Source: AR12 sp036265915
GTDB taxonomy: Bacteria; Methylomirabilota; Methylomirabilia; Rokubacteriales; CSP1-6
Length of the DNA: 64,000 nucleotides
Direction: 5' to 3'
NCBI GenBank assembly: GCA_036265915.1
Contig: DATAOC010000087.1
Location: 34,832 to 98,831 of the forward strand
Positions 17,380-25,726 of the stretch are shown one piece after another; the stretch's first letter is position 1, and each line of letters starts with the position of its first letter. Under the pieces are notes generated by a model. That model saw only the letters and a program-made list of their open reading frames with translations, was not told where the DNA came from and made no database searches. The translations under genes and the position numbers were made by a program.

Positions 17380-19125
17380 ATGAAGCAACGCAGAGCGCTG
17401 TACCTGGCGGGCCTGGTCACGGTAATGCTCGTGACCGGCGCCTGCTCGATGTCGACGTCGGACAGCGGAGGCGGCATGAGCGGCCCGCGCGCAGCGTCGA
17501 TGAGCGACGCGGGCGGGGCGGGAAACGACTGGACCACGTATCACGGCAGCTATCAGTCGTGGCACTACAGCCCGCTCACGCAGATCAACACCGACAACGT
17601 CAAGAAGCTGCAGGTGGCGTGGGTGCACCACCCCGGACGCTCCACGCGCGGGCTGCAGTCGATGCCGCTCGTCGCCGACGGCGTCCTGTACTACACCGGC
17701 TCCTACAGTCGCGTGTGGGCGCTCGACGCGGCCACCGGCCAGCCGATCTGGTCGTACTTCCCGAAGCTCAATGACGACCTCGTGGCCGCGCAGACGCACT
17801 CGCCGTACACGCGCGGCATCGCGCTCGGCATGGGCAAAATCTACGTCGGCACTGTCGACGGCCGGCTCATCGCCCTCGACATGAAGACGGGCCAGCCCGC
17901 GTGGGATACCAAGCTCGTCAACTCCGAGAAGCTGACGGTCGGCTTCACGGGCGCGCCGCTGCTCGTCAAGGACAAGGTCATCATCGGCGCGCAGGGTGGC
18001 GAGTGGCCGGGCCGCGGGCCGATCTTCGGCGTCGACGCCAGCAGCGGCAAGAAGGTCTGGGAGTTCCTCACCGTGGCCGGCACCGACGAGGCCATGAAGA
18101 CGTGGGGCGGCGAGTCGTGGAAGACCGGCGGCGGTGGCGGCTGGATGGCCGGCGCCTACGACGCCGAGACGAACACGGTGTGGTGGGGCACCGGCAATCC
18201 GGCCCCGCTCTACGACTGGTCGGGCGGTGACTGGAAGAACTCCGGGCCGCGCCCGGGTGACAACCTCTACACCACCTCCGTCATCGCCCTCGATCCCGAC
18301 ACCGGCAAGCTGAAGTTCTACCATCAGGAGCTGCCGCACGACGCGTGGGACTTCGACAGCGCCGTCGGCGAGTTCGTGATGCTGGACCGTGACGGCAAGA
18401 AGCTCGTGGTGCATCCCAACAAGGGCGGCCACGTCTTCGTCTACGATCGCAAGGACGCGAGCGTGGTGAACGTCTGGCAGCTCGTGAACAACATCAACTT
18501 CGTGAAGAGCATCGATCCGAAGACCGGCGCGCTGATCGGCCGGCGCGACCTGCCGCTCGGCAAGCACAGCAACCTCTGCCCGGCCATCGCGGGTGGCATG
18601 AGCTGGAACTCGGGCGCCTACAGCCCGAAGACCGGCCTGTACTACAAGATCGGCCAGGAATGGTGCATGGACCTCGAGGTCATCAAGACCACGCCGGTCC
18701 TGGAGCCGCAGGCGCAGCTCGACATCGGCGCCAACTTCACGCTGCGCAACCCCGAGGGCGGCAAGGCCTACGGCCATCTGTCCGGCCGTGACCCCGTCAC
18801 CGGTCAGAAGAAGTGGGAAGTGCGATTCCCCGAGCCCCCGCTCGCGAGCCTGCTCGCCACCGGCGGCAACCTGGTGTTCGTGCCGGATCCGCGTGGCATG
18901 CTGCGCGCCTACAACGCGGAGACGGGCCAGGAGGTGTGGTCGCACAACAACGGCATCGGCCACAACGGCGGCATCATCAGCTACTCGGCCAAGGGCAAGC
19001 AGTACATCGCCGTGGCCACCGGCTGGGGATCGCTGGTCGGCGACGAGTTCGGCGCGCTGTTCGGCGAGCCCTTCAAGAGCATGCCGAAGGACGCCGGCGC
19101 CATCGTGGTCTTCACGCTGGAGTAA
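17380..19125 (+). CDS. PQQ-dependent alcohol dehydrogenase, lanthanide-type signature, lipoprotein
   Basis: Periplasmic quinoprotein that oxidises an alcohol (or aldehyde) with PQQ and passes electrons to a cytochrome c. It has 581 residues. The lipobox VTGAC lies near residue 25, so it is probably membrane-tethered. Propeller repeats of the W-motif kind are present (ALDAATGQPIW, GVDASSGKKVWEF, AYNAETGQEVWSH). Metal and catalytic residues align with XoxF as E208 (GGEW), N273 (GTGNPAP) and D324 in WDFD, with the extra acid D326 that marks lanthanide-dependent enzymes. The vicinal Cys-Cys pair of methanol dehydrogenases is missing (THSPYTRG here). GGAGG precedes the ATG. Substrate unknown. Confidence 0.92.
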   Translation: MKQRRALYLAGLVTVMLVTGACSMSTSDSGGGMSGPRAASMSDAGGAGNDWTTYHGSYQSWHYSPLTQINTDNVKKLQVAWVHHPGRSTRGLQSMPLVADGVLYYTGSYSRVWALDAATGQPIWSYFPKLNDDLVAAQTHSPYTRGIALGMGKIYVGTVDGRLIALDMKTGQPAWDTKLVNSEKLTVGFTGAPLLVKDKVIIGAQGGEWPGRGPIFGVDASSGKKVWEFLTVAGTDEAMKTWGGESWKTGGGGGWMAGAYDAETNTVWWGTGNPAPLYDWSGGDWKNSGPRPGDNLYTTSVIALDPDTGKLKFYHQELPHDAWDFDSAVGEFVMLDRDGKKLVVHPNKGGHVFVYDRKDASVVNVWQLVNNINFVKSIDPKTGALIGRRDLPLGKHSNLCPAIAGGMSWNSGAYSPKTGLYYKIGQEWCMDLEVIKTTPVLEPQAQLDIGANFTLRNPEGGKAYGHLSGRDPVTGQKKWEVRFPEPPLASLLATGGNLVFVPDPRGMLRAYNAETGQEVWSHNNGIGHNGGIISYSAKGKQYIAVATGWGSLVGDEFGALFGEPFKSMPKDAGAIVVFTLE

Positions 19126-19133
19126 TCGGTCGT

Positions 19134-19169
19134 GCGGCGGGGATGGGCGCGCAGGCCCGTCCCCGCCGC
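19134..19169 (+). terminator. 15-bp GC hairpin after PQQ dehydrogenase
   Basis: Bases 19134-19148 pair with 19155-19169 (15 bp with one T-G pair) around a 6-base loop, 8 bases after the stop. There is no T-tract, so it may act as an mRNA-stabilising or partial terminator hairpin. It separates the abundant enzyme from the cytochrome gene, which has its own -10 box. Confidence 0.55.
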
Positions 19170-19171
19170 GG

Positions 19172-19177
19172 TAGCAT
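19172..19177 (+). promoter_or_regulatory. -10 box TAGCAT giving a leaderless start
   Basis: TAGCAT ends 6 bases before the ATG at 19184, and no Shine-Dalgarno sequence is visible. It could give the cytochrome-XoxJ-DoxX genes their own transcript. Confidence 0.4.
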
Positions 19178-19183
19178 ATCGCC

Positions 19184-19525
19184 ATGCGGCTCTTCAGCGT
19201 TCGTCTCGGACTGGCGCTGGGCCTGCTGGCCGCGGCTGGCCGGCCGGCTCCGGTGGCCGCCCAGTCGCCGCCGGCAGCGAGCGACGAGTCGCTCGACGGC
19301 GCCAGGATCTTCGGCAGCACCTGTGGCTTCTGCCATCAGGCCGGAGGGCGGGCGCCCGGCCGCGGCCCCAAGCTGGCCGGCACCCAGCGCTCGGACGAGT
19401 TCATCCTGAACCGGATTCGCGTCGGCAAGGAGGGCGCGATGCCCGCCTACGGACGCGCGTTCACCGACAAGCAGCTGCACGCGCTCGTCTCCTACATCCG
19501 GAGTCTCAAGGACGACGCGCAGTGA
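19184..19525 (+). CDS. Periplasmic cytochrome c (XoxG-like electron acceptor)
   Basis: Small class I c-type cytochrome, 113 residues, expected to take electrons from the PQQ dehydrogenase just upstream. The signal peptide covers about residues 1-26 (ending APVAA-Q). The single haem site is CGFCH near residue 47, and the likely axial methionine is in GAMPAYGRAF near residue 87. The C-terminal helix LHALVSYIRSLK is typical. The stop overlaps the GTG start of the XoxJ-like gene. Position and size match the cytochrome partner of XoxF-type loci, though its sequence identity to XoxG cannot be measured here. Confidence 0.9.
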   Translation: MRLFSVRLGLALGLLAAAGRPAPVAAQSPPAASDESLDGARIFGSTCGFCHQAGGRAPGRGPKLAGTQRSDEFILNRIRVGKEGAMPAYGRAFTDKQLHALVSYIRSLKDDAQ

Positions 19526-20310
19526 CCCGGCGCCGGTCCGTCACGGCGCTGACGGCGCTGCTCATCGCCGCGCTGCCGTTCTCCCACGCGGCCGCCCGCC
19601 CGCTGTCGGCGATCCGGGACCGCGGCGTGCTCTCGCTGTGCGCGCACGCCAACTCGCTGCCGTTCGCCAGCAAGACCAGCAATCCGCCGGGCTTCCAGAT
19701 CGAGCTGGCGCGCGCGCTGGCGCGCGCGCTCGGCGTCTCTCTGCACGTCGAGTGGGTCGTCAGCGGCATCCAGTTCCGTGCCGCGGACTGCGACATCGTG
19801 CTCGACACCATCGCCGTGCCCGAAGCGCAGGCCGAGCGGCGCCTCGAGCTGTCGAAGCCGTACCAGCGCAGCGGCGTCGGCCTGGTCGTGCGAAGCGACG
19901 CGCACAATCTCGACGGCTTTGGCGACCTCGCCGGGCGGCGCGTCGCCGTGCAGGGCCACTCGCTGGCCGCGATGCTGCTCGAGCAGCGCGGCGCCCGCCT
20001 CACCTTCTTTGGCTACGAGGAGGAGATGGTCGACGCGGTCGCGCACGGTGAGGTCGACGCCGCCGCCGTCTCGCCGGCCACGGTCGGCTACTACCGCCTC
20101 CGCCATCCCGACGCGCCGGTGCGCTTCGTCCACGCGTATGACGCCGAGCCCGAGCTGCGCTGGAACCTCGCGGTCGGGATGCGCCGTGCCGACCCCGCCC
20201 TCCACGAGGCGATCGACGCGGCCATCGAGCGCCTCATCGCGGACGGCACCGTGGCGGGCATCTACGCCCGTTACGGCGTCGAGCACCGGCCGCCGGACCG
20301 CACCCCATGA
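19522..20310 (+). CDS. XoxJ/MoxJ-like periplasmic protein (quinoprotein-associated binding protein)
   Basis: Periplasmic bilobed protein of 262 residues resembling family 3 solute-binding proteins that accompany quinoprotein dehydrogenases and are thought to help activate or mature them. The signal peptide ends near residue 25 (HAAA). The family pattern is visible in GVLSLCAHANSLPFASK, GFQIELARALARALG, ADCDIVLDTIAVPEAQAERR, LSKPYQRSGVGLVVR and AVSPATVGYYRL. The GTG start at 19522 overlaps the cytochrome stop. Its gene order, PQQ dehydrogenase-cytochrome-XoxJ, matches known xoxFGJ clusters, which supports the role. Confidence 0.85.
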   Translation: MTRRRSVTALTALLIAALPFSHAAARPLSAIRDRGVLSLCAHANSLPFASKTSNPPGFQIELARALARALGVSLHVEWVVSGIQFRAADCDIVLDTIAVPEAQAERRLELSKPYQRSGVGLVVRSDAHNLDGFGDLAGRRVAVQGHSLAAMLLEQRGARLTFFGYEEEMVDAVAHGEVDAAAVSPATVGYYRLRHPDAPVRFVHAYDAEPELRWNLAVGMRRADPALHEAIDAAIERLIADGTVAGIYARYGVEHRPPDRTP

Positions 20311-20816
20311 TCCATCCCGACCGCGCGGTGGCCGCGCTCCGCGTGGTCGTCGGCGCCTGGTTCCTGAAGGCGGTGTGGACGAAGCTTGCGGTCGCGACCG
20401 CGTTCGGCGCCATCCCCTATCCCGTCGTCTCCCCGCGCTTCGTCGCCTTCCAGCCCAAGCGCGTGGCCGAGTTCGCCGCCGGCAATCCGGTCGGCTGGTA
20501 CAAGGATTTCCTCGACCACACCGTGCTGCCCCACGCCGCCCTGTTCGCGACGCTGCAGACCTATGGCGAGGTCGTGGTCGGCATCGGCCTCGTGCTCGGG
20601 CTGCTCACGGGCCTGGCCGCAGCGATCGGGCTGCTGCTCGCGGTGAACTTCGGACTCGCCACGCAATGGATGAGCTTCGGCCAGCAGGGCTTCCATCTAC
20701 TGCTGATCACCTCGATGATCCTGTTCCTGCTCACGCGCGCGGGACGCACGTGGGGCGTGGACGGCTGGCTGTACAGCGCGGCCGCGCGGCGACGGTGGCT
20801 TCGCGCGCTGGTGTGA
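20307..20816 (+). CDS. DoxX-family membrane protein
   Basis: Four-helix integral membrane protein of 169 residues (helices at about 8-28, 85-105, 110-130 and 135-155). ALRVVVGAWFLKAVWTKL and TYGEVVVGIGLVLGLLTGL fit the DoxX/TQO small-subunit family, whose members can pass electrons to quinone. The ATG overlaps the stop of the XoxJ-like gene, so it ends the forward PQQ operon. A respiratory link for the periplasmic oxidation is plausible but not shown. The stop is 6 bases from the stop of the convergent TonB receptor gene. Confidence 0.8.
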   Translation: MIHPDRAVAALRVVVGAWFLKAVWTKLAVATAFGAIPYPVVSPRFVAFQPKRVAEFAAGNPVGWYKDFLDHTVLPHAALFATLQTYGEVVVGIGLVLGLLTGLAAAIGLLLAVNFGLATQWMSFGQQGFHLLLITSMILFLLTRAGRTWGVDGWLYSAAARRRWLRALV

Positions 20817-20822
20817 GCGCCG

Positions 20823-22949
20823 CTAGAAGGTGTATTGCGCGCCGACGAGCACGTTGATCGGCGGCGCCGGTGTGAGGAATCGCTGCACGGGGCTGCCGGG
20901 CTCGCGTCCGTTCACCGCAAACGTCCCGAACGTCTCGTAGCGCTCGTCGAAGACGTTGTTCACGCGCGCGAAGACCTCCAGCGCGCGCACCTTCACCGAG
21001 CCGCCGGCACCGACCACGACGTAGCCGGGCAGCTCGCGCTCGCGATTCACCTCGTCGCCGCGGAGGAACTGCGGGCCGACGTAGCGCGCGTCGAGCGACA
21101 GCGTCGCCCAGCGCCACGGATGCCAGGCGAGGCCGGCGTTGAGGCGGTGGCGCGGCACGAGCGGCAGCGAGTCGCCGGGCCGCACTGTCTCGACGCCCGG
21201 CGGCAGCGGGGTCGCGAGCTCCGCCGTGTCCCGGAACGTCGCGCGCGTGTACGCGTAGTTCAGGTAGGCGTCGAGCGAGGGCAGCGGGCGCGCGCGTAGC
21301 CCGACCTCGAGCCCCTCGCGCCGCGTGCGCCCGATGTTCTGGAAGAAGACGCCGGTGGTGCCGGTCGGGGCGACCGCAAAGATGTCGTCGCTGACGTCCG
21401 TCCGGAACACCGACGCCTCGAGGTCGAGCCAGCGGAGCGGGCGCGCCGTCATGCCGACCTCGTAGTTACGGGCCGTGACGGCCGACAGCGGCGGATCCGG
21501 AGCCACGCCGGCCTGCAGTCCGGGGCAGACGGCGCCCGGCCCGGCGCAGGTCAGCTCCAGGAACGCCGGCGCGCGAAAGCCCTCCGAGTAGCTCGCATAG
21601 AAGGCCAGCGCCTTGCTCACGTTCAGCGTGATTCCGGCGCGCGGATTGAGACGCTGGAAGGTGTGGGTGCCGGTGCTCACGTCCTCGAGCCGATCCTCGA
21701 TCGCGTGGCGCACGTAGTCCCAGCGCCCGGCCAGCGTGAGCACGACGCTCGAGCCCGCGATCGGAACGTCGCGCAGCACCGTGAACGAGTCCTGCGCGTA
21801 GACACCGATCGAGTCCTGCGTGTCGGCGAGGTCGGCGTCCGGGACGCGCGGCTCATCGGCGACCTCGAGGAACGTGCGGCTCGTGACGTCACTGCGCACG
21901 AATTCGAAGCCCGCGATGACGACGTTGGCGTGGCCGGCGAGCTCCGTCCGGTGGGTGGCCTGCACGGTGCCGCCGACCGAGCGCGCGTTGGTGAAGAGGC
22001 GCGTGTTCTCGCCGATGAAGTTCACGTTGAACTGCTCGCTGTGCAGCACCCGCACGAACGCGTTGAGCCGCACCGTCAGCTGCTCGTCGACGGCCTGCTC
22101 GACGTTCAGGATCGCCTGGTGAAGCTCCGGCGCGAAGAAGTCGCCGGCGGTGAAGTTCCGTCGCCGATGCCGCTGCGCGTCCAGCTCGGGCAGCGAGCCC
22201 GCCTGCTTGATGCGATCGTCGCTGAACTGGTACGACAGCGTGGCGTCGGTGCCGCCGGCACCGAAGCCGACCTTCGTGAAGACGCGGGACACACGCGAGT
22301 CGCTGTGGGCGCGGTAGCCGTCGTCCAGGAGCTCGGTCAGGGAGGCCGCGTAGTCGAAGGGCCGCACGCCACCGCCGATGCGCAGCCGGTACTCGCGGCG
22401 GCCGAAGCTGCCGAACGCGATCTCGGGCGTGACCTCGTGTCCCTCGCCGCCGCGCCGGGTCACGAGGCTGACAGCGCCGCCGAGCGTGTTGCGGCCGAAC
22501 AGCACCGACGGGCCGCGGATGACGTCGATGCGCTCGACGTCGTCGAGCGGGATGAGGTCGAAGTTCACCTCCTCCACCGTCGGCTCGTTCAGCCGCACGC
22601 CGTCGAGGAAGACGCTGAGTCCCTGCGGCAGCCCGCTGACCGGCGACGCCGTGAAGCCGCGCAGCGTGAGATCCGGCTGAAACGGATTTCCCTGCTCACT
22701 TTGGAGACTCACGCCGGGCAGGCGCTCGAGGACATCGGGCAGCACGGGCGCCCGCGCGCTGGCGCGCTCCTCCTCGGTGATCGTATCGATCCGGCTCGGC
22801 ATGATCGGTCGGGCAAGCGGATCGACCGGCGCGGGCGCGGTCACACGAACCGGCGGCAGGCGAGGCGGCTCGGACGGCTCCTGCGCGACCGCCACGGAAG
22901 CACTGGCCAGTGCGACGAGGAGCTGGAGTGCCAGGACCATGCGGGCCAT
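20823..22949 (-). CDS. TonB-dependent outer-membrane receptor
   Basis: Outer-membrane gated channel of 708 residues for a scarce, bulky nutrient. A signal peptide (1-22, ending SVAVA-Q) is followed by a plug domain (about 45-170) with LPDVLERLPGVSLQSEQGN, DLTLRGF, FLDGVRLNEP and ERIDVIRGPSVLFGRNTLGG, and then a 22-strand barrel. It ends in a terminal Phe (GAQYTF), as outer-membrane proteins do. NPRAGITLNVSKALAFYASYS and NYEVGMTARPLRWL match siderophore-type receptors. It is the last gene of the Rieske-PQQ dehydrogenase operon, which makes a lanthanide chelate or PQQ a reasonable candidate ligand; iron siderophore remains possible. Confidence 0.93.
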   Translation of the reverse strand: MARMVLALQLLVALASASVAVAQEPSEPPRLPPVRVTAPAPVDPLARPIMPSRIDTITEEERASARAPVLPDVLERLPGVSLQSEQGNPFQPDLTLRGFTASPVSGLPQGLSVFLDGVRLNEPTVEEVNFDLIPLDDVERIDVIRGPSVLFGRNTLGGAVSLVTRRGGEGHEVTPEIAFGSFGRREYRLRIGGGVRPFDYAASLTELLDDGYRAHSDSRVSRVFTKVGFGAGGTDATLSYQFSDDRIKQAGSLPELDAQRHRRRNFTAGDFFAPELHQAILNVEQAVDEQLTVRLNAFVRVLHSEQFNVNFIGENTRLFTNARSVGGTVQATHRTELAGHANVVIAGFEFVRSDVTSRTFLEVADEPRVPDADLADTQDSIGVYAQDSFTVLRDVPIAGSSVVLTLAGRWDYVRHAIEDRLEDVSTGTHTFQRLNPRAGITLNVSKALAFYASYSEGFRAPAFLELTCAGPGAVCPGLQAGVAPDPPLSAVTARNYEVGMTARPLRWLDLEASVFRTDVSDDIFAVAPTGTTGVFFQNIGRTRREGLEVGLRARPLPSLDAYLNYAYTRATFRDTAELATPLPPGVETVRPGDSLPLVPRHRLNAGLAWHPWRWATLSLDARYVGPQFLRGDEVNRERELPGYVVVGAGGSVKVRALEVFARVNNVFDERYETFGTFAVNGREPGSPVQRFLTPAPPINVLVGAQYTF

Positions 22950-23090
22950 CGACGTCGCGGCATCGTAATCCGGCCGCTACGGGAGGGCAATGAATTCCGG
23001 CCGGGTCAGGATCGCTTGCCAGCGAGGCAGGGCGTTGTCAGCGTGACGCGGCCGCAGGGCGCCGAACGATGAATCCGAGGAGGCGCCCCG

Positions 23091-23375
23091 CTACGTTCGC
23101 GCGCAGGTGGCCGGGGTCAGCATGCCGGTCACGACGTGCGCCTCGTCCGGCAGCACGGCTCCTGTCGGCGTCTCCTTGCGCCACTGGATGCGGTAGGGCG
23201 TGGGCAGTGCAAGCTCCAGCGAGTGGGCCACTTCGCAGGCGTGCGCGACGAAGTCCGCGGCCGTCTGCTTCTCGCCGCCCGGCTCGACGTAGACGAGCAG
23301 CTCCATCGTGTCGTAGCGGACCAGGACACTTGCCGCGAGCAGCACGATCTTCAGTCCACGCCATCGCCGCGCCAT
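23091..23375 (-). CDS. Small protein of unknown function in PQQ/TonB operon
   Basis: A 94-residue protein that I do not recognise. It starts at 23375 (MARRWRGLK) after a strong AGGGGGGA Shine-Dalgarno sequence; a longer start at 23420 is less likely. A hydrophobic stretch (GLKIVLLAASVLV) is followed by YDTMELLVYVEPGG and a region with two cysteines (AHACEVAHS and PATCART). It lies between the 139-residue secreted protein and the TonB receptor, all on the same strand. An N-terminal anchor with a periplasmic domain is the simplest reading. Confidence 0.5.
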   Translation of the reverse strand: MARRWRGLKIVLLAASVLVRYDTMELLVYVEPGGEKQTAADFVAHACEVAHSLELALPTPYRIQWRKETPTGAVLPDEAHVVTGMLTPATCART

Positions 23376-23408
23376 GCCATCCCCCCTGCACTGTGCGATT
23401 GCAAGGGG

Positions 23409-23440
23409 AGTGCCGACCACGCCGATAGGTGGTCGGCGCT
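23409..23440 (-). terminator. 12-bp intercistronic hairpin
   Basis: Bases 23409-23420 pair with 23429-23440 (one T-G pair) around an 8-base loop, overlapping the stop codon of the 139-residue gene. No T-tract follows, so an mRNA-stability or attenuation role fits best. Confidence 0.4.
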
Positions 23441-23858
23441 ACTCCGTGGCGGTCACGGTGGCTTCGAAGGGCGCCGCCTTGATATCGAGCTGCTGCCCGT
23501 TGTTGACGCTGAAGCGGAATACACCGACGACCAGATGCGGGCCAGCGGCCTTCGGGACGACGTCCACGCGGAAGACCACGCGGCCGTCCTGCACGGTGCC
23601 CCGCACCACGCGGCGCTCCACCACCACGCCATCGTCGGTGGCGGCGAGGTTGACGATGCGATGCCGGTAGGACTCGGTGATGCGGTAGCCGTCCGCGGGC
23701 GAGATCGTGGCCACGATGAGCGCCCGCTCGCCGAGTTTCACCGTGGGATTGTCGATCCGCAGGGCGAACGGTGTCTCGACCGGTGCGGCACCGGTTGTCG
23801 TCAGCAGGACGACGGCGACACCGAGCGCAGCCGCCACACCACGCCTGAGCCTCGTCAT
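23439..23858 (-). CDS. Secreted beta-rich protein of unknown function
   Basis: A 139-residue protein with a clear signal peptide (about 1-24, ending TTGAA). The mature part is beta-rich and resembles an immunoglobulin-like or DsbD-N-like fold: FALRIDNPTVKLGERALIV, ISPADGYRITESYRHRIVNL, RRVVRGTVQDGRVVFRVDVV and GPHLVVGVFRFSVNNGQQ. No cysteines are present. It follows the PQQ dehydrogenase gene with a hairpin between them. A periplasmic accessory to that enzyme is suggested by position only. Confidence 0.6.
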   Translation of the reverse strand: MTRLRRGVAAALGVAVVLLTTTGAAPVETPFALRIDNPTVKLGERALIVATISPADGYRITESYRHRIVNLAATDDGVVVERRVVRGTVQDGRVVFRVDVVPKAAGPHLVVGVFRFSVNNGQQLDIKAAPFEATVTATE

Positions 23859-23870
23859 GTTCGTTCCTCG

Positions 23871-23901
23871 CGGGAGCCGGCGGGGTTGCCGCCGGCTCCC
23901 G
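23871..23901 (-). terminator. Perfect 13-bp hairpin behind second PQQ dehydrogenase
   Basis: Bases 23871-23883 are the exact inverse complement of 23889-23901 with a 5-base loop. It lies 23 bases past the dehydrogenase stop and ends just before the Shine-Dalgarno sequence of the next gene. There is no T-tract; it resembles an intercistronic stabiliser. Confidence 0.55.
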
Positions 23902-23924
23902 GATCGTGATCGACTACTCGAGCC

Positions 23925-25652
23925 TCACTGCTGGACCGCGAACACCCAGATGACGCCGCCCTGCGGCACGTCCTTCTGCCAGCCGAGCAGGTCGCTGAGC
24001 AGGCCCTGCTGGAACGCCGGATCGACGCCCCAGCCGGAGGCGACACCGATGTACTGCACGCCGTCGACGGCAAACGACACCGGCGGCGCGGTGATACCGG
24101 AGTTGGTGCGGAACTGCCAGAGCACCTCGCCGGTGGCCGCGTCGAACGCGCGCAGATAACGGTCGTTCGTTCCGCCGCCGAACACGAGCCCGCCGCCCGT
24201 GGTGAGCACCGGCCCCCAGTTCATCGAGTCGGTGAAGAGGTGGCTCCAGACGCGGCGGTTGCCGTTGACGTCCCACGCCTGGACCTCGCCGAAGTGTCGC
24301 GCGCCCTTCTCGACCGCGAAGCCGATGTCGGGGATGTCGACGCCCGTCCACCACTTGCCGGCCACGTACTCCTGCACCTTGCCCTGCATGTAGCCGCAGT
24401 GGTTGTCGTTGGCGGGAATGAACAGCATGCCGCTCTTCGGGTTGTACGCGGCGAACGGCCAGTCCTTGCCGCCCCAGAGCGACGGGCAGAAGTCGGCGCG
24501 CTTGCCGGTGGCCGGCTTGTGCTCGGCGTTGTACTCCGGACGACCGGTCGTCTGATCGATGCTCTTGAACACGTTCTGCTTGACGTACGGCGTGGCCGAC
24601 ACGAACGTGATCTTGTCGGCGCTGCGCTCCAGCCGGTAGAGATAGCCGTTGCGCGCCGGGTGCACGAGCCCCTTCACGACGCGACCGTCCTTCGAGTAGT
24701 CCAGGATCATCGGCGCGTCTGGCTCGTCCCAGTCCCAGGAGTCGTTCCACTGGTACTGGAAGTGCGAGGTCAGCTTGCCGTTGTCGGGATTGATGCCGAC
24801 CGTGGACGACGTGTAGAGGTTGTCGCCCGGGCGCTGGTCGCCGAACCACGGCGACGCGTTCCCCGTCCCCCAGTACGTGAGGTTCAGCGCGGGGTCGTAT
24901 GTGCCCGTGATCCAGACCGAGCCGCCGCCCTTCTTCCACGTGTCGCCGGTCCACGTCTCGCTGCCCTTCTCGCCGGGCGCCGGCACCGTGAACGTCTTCC
25001 ACGCCGGCTGGCCGCTGTTGGCGTCGAACGCGGCCACGAAGCCGCGCACGCCGAACTCGCCGCCCGATACGCCGACCATGACCTTGCCCTTGGCCACCAG
25101 AGGGGCGAGCGTCATGTAATAGCCGGTCTTCCAGTCCTCGACCTTCTGCTCCCACGCGACCTTCCCGGTCGTCGCGTCGAGCGCGACCAGCACGCAGTCG
25201 TGCGTGGCGAGGTAGACCTTGTCGGCGTACAGGGCGACGCCGCGGCTCGTGTTGTGCAGCACGCTCAGGCCCTCGGGCATCTCGCGCTTGTAGCGCCACA
25301 GGAGCTTGCCCGACTTCGCGTCCATCGCGATGACCTGGTTGTACGGCGTCGCGACGAACATGATGCCGTTGTTCACCAGCAGCGGAGCCTGGTGACCGGA
25401 GTCCACGCCGGTCGAGAACGCCCAGGCCGGCGCCAGCTTCTTGACGTTGTGGACATTGATCTGATCGAGCGCGCTGTACGACCAGCCCGCGTAGTTGCCA
25501 CGGGTCATCAGCCAGTTGCCAGGCTCGGGCTCGGCGAGCCGCTGGTCGGTGACCGGGCGATAGCCGGTCAGCCGCTGGGCATCGGCGAGCATCGGGACGA
25601 AGCCGATCGCGATCACGACAACGACGATCACGAGATCTCTGACAGTCCTCAT
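23925..25652 (-). CDS. PQQ-dependent alcohol dehydrogenase, lanthanide-type signature
   Basis: Periplasmic quinoprotein of 575 residues with an N-terminal signal/anchor helix (about 7-25, ending LADA-Q). It has the propeller W-motifs (AMDAKSGKLLWRYK, ALDATTGKVAWEQK, AFDAATGEVLWQFR) and PGDNLYTSS. Putative metal and catalytic residues are E199 (GGEF), N265 (GTGNASP), D307 in WDWD and the lanthanide-marking D309. The vicinal Cys-Cys pair is absent (VLHNTSRG). It differs clearly from the enzyme at 17380. The upstream gene encodes a Rieske protein, an unusual partner. The substrate is not evident. Confidence 0.92.
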   Translation of the reverse strand: MRTVRDLVIVVVVIAIGFVPMLADAQRLTGYRPVTDQRLAEPEPGNWLMTRGNYAGWSYSALDQINVHNVKKLAPAWAFSTGVDSGHQAPLLVNNGIMFVATPYNQVIAMDAKSGKLLWRYKREMPEGLSVLHNTSRGVALYADKVYLATHDCVLVALDATTGKVAWEQKVEDWKTGYYMTLAPLVAKGKVMVGVSGGEFGVRGFVAAFDANSGQPAWKTFTVPAPGEKGSETWTGDTWKKGGGSVWITGTYDPALNLTYWGTGNASPWFGDQRPGDNLYTSSTVGINPDNGKLTSHFQYQWNDSWDWDEPDAPMILDYSKDGRVVKGLVHPARNGYLYRLERSADKITFVSATPYVKQNVFKSIDQTTGRPEYNAEHKPATGKRADFCPSLWGGKDWPFAAYNPKSGMLFIPANDNHCGYMQGKVQEYVAGKWWTGVDIPDIGFAVEKGARHFGEVQAWDVNGNRRVWSHLFTDSMNWGPVLTTGGGLVFGGGTNDRYLRAFDAATGEVLWQFRTNSGITAPPVSFAVDGVQYIGVASGWGVDPAFQQGLLSDLLGWQKDVPQGGVIWVFAVQQ

Positions 25653-25726
25653 TATGGGTCCCTCCTACGGGGCACCGCTCGCTCGCTCGCACCGCGCTTC
25701 GCGATCACCTCCTCATCGACTCTCCG

